DNA of 64,000 nucleotides, from NCBI GenBank assembly GCA_021774795.1, contig JAJFIR010000047.1:50748-114747 (forward strand), written 5' to 3'. The translations under genes and the position numbers were made by a program. Positions 63,874 through 64,000 of this stretch are shown here, in pieces. Under the pieces are notes generated by a model. It saw only the letters and a program-made list of their open reading frames with translations. It did no database searches and was not told where the DNA came from. Source of the stretch: Emcibacteraceae bacterium. Its GTDB lineage: Bacteria; Pseudomonadota; Alphaproteobacteria; Sphingomonadales; Emcibacteraceae. Within the stretch, counting starts at the first letter, position 1. Every line of letters begins with the position of its first letter.

Positions 63874-64000
63874 TGGTCATTTCAAGTGGTCAACGCAACA
63901 CTTTACTTTAGTATAGAAACAGAGGGAGTGATTGATATGGCTTATAGAACGAGAATAAAATACAGCTCTGAGCAGAAGAAAGAGTTATGGGACAGGTGGA
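63874..64000 (+). mobile_element. IS30-family insertion sequence, left end (runs off right edge)
   Basis: The stretch TCAAGTGGTCAACGCAACAC at 63882-63901 is the kind of terminal sequence carried by IS30-family elements such as IS1655. It precedes a transposase start at 63937. The exact end is uncertain; about 63874 is my estimate. A TGACCAT/ATGGTCA inverted repeat (63861-63879) borders it. Confidence 0.6.
63937..64000 (+). CDS. IS30-family transposase, N-terminal fragment
   Basis: Only 21 residues are visible, beginning MAYRTRIKY and continuing SSEQKKELWDRW. This is the start of the N-terminal helix-turn-helix of IS30-family transposases, which read close to MAYRTRIKYT...WDRWQ. GAGGGAG lies eight bases before the ATG. 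The catalytic DDE domain is beyond the window edge. Confidence 0.72.
   Translation, partial: MAYRTRIKYSSEQKKELWDRW

Noticed and set aside
1..64000. CRISPR arrays, tRNA or rRNA genes, prophage
   Set aside because: I found no regularly spaced repeats, no tRNA-like cloverleaf, no rRNA stretches and no phage structural or integrase genes.

Overview
The window looks like a chromosomal stretch of a low- to mid-GC (by eye about 40-45%) Gram-negative bacterium, most likely a marine-type alphaproteobacterium. The support is a Brucella/rhizobium-like RibH2 under an FMN riboswitch, a TIGR02186 protein next to TauE, MsrPQ, a PutA lacking the DNA-binding domain, an Lrp-type regulator beside it, and many catabolic dehydrogenases. 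The order is not resolved. There are no rRNA, tRNA, CRISPR or phage genes. The only mobile element is the start of an IS30-family insertion sequence at the extreme right edge.

Left part (1-8.7 kb): the N-terminus of an HD-GYP phosphodiesterase, two paralogous DUF1761 membrane proteins, a PhzF-family protein whose natural start is shifted out of frame by a short (AT)n run, a phosphoribosyltransferase, a three-gene sugar ABC importer without an ATPase, and an M48-TerB membrane protease. The protease is followed by the decayed 3' end of a second malG-like permease.

8.7-22.3 kb: a predicted periplasmic adenosine-deaminase-like lipoprotein, putA, sdaA, a 48-residue protein, an Lrp-family regulator, a ferredoxin whose terminator lies in its last codons, and an RND-MFP-OMF efflux operon.

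22.3-26.6 kb: a compact regulon of two guanidine-modifying enzymes (one DDAH-like), a cysteine hydrolase, a BetI-like TetR regulator and an MFS transporter. Two near-identical operators (TGAAC-N4-GTTCA) overlap the -35 elements of the tetR and MFS promoters. The module reads as regulated uptake and hydrolysis of a guanidino compound.

26.6-41.4 kb: rluA, an FMN riboswitch with ribH2, a DoxX/MauE-like gene between two imperfect 47-bp direct repeats, an Xaa-Pro peptidase/mmsA/HIBCH operon, TauE with TIGR02186, and an acyl-CoA dehydrogenase/thiolase/FadJ beta-oxidation operon.

41.4-64 kb: YceI and DUF481 envelope proteins, a Tat-exported class V aminotransferase broken by a 26-bp tandem duplication, msrP-msrQ-yjbQ, the ABC-F protein Uup, a bacterial iodotyrosine-deiodinase homologue, DinB, two tandem POT peptide transporters, an M14 carboxypeptidase and a uridine kinase. 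Then come a transsulfuration enzyme/APC permease/psuK/psuG/2OG-oxygenase operon, a FAH-family hydrolase with a MarR regulator, hemN, a stand-alone RAM domain protein and the IS30 start. The metabolic theme is scavenging of amino acids, peptides, nucleosides and fatty acids.
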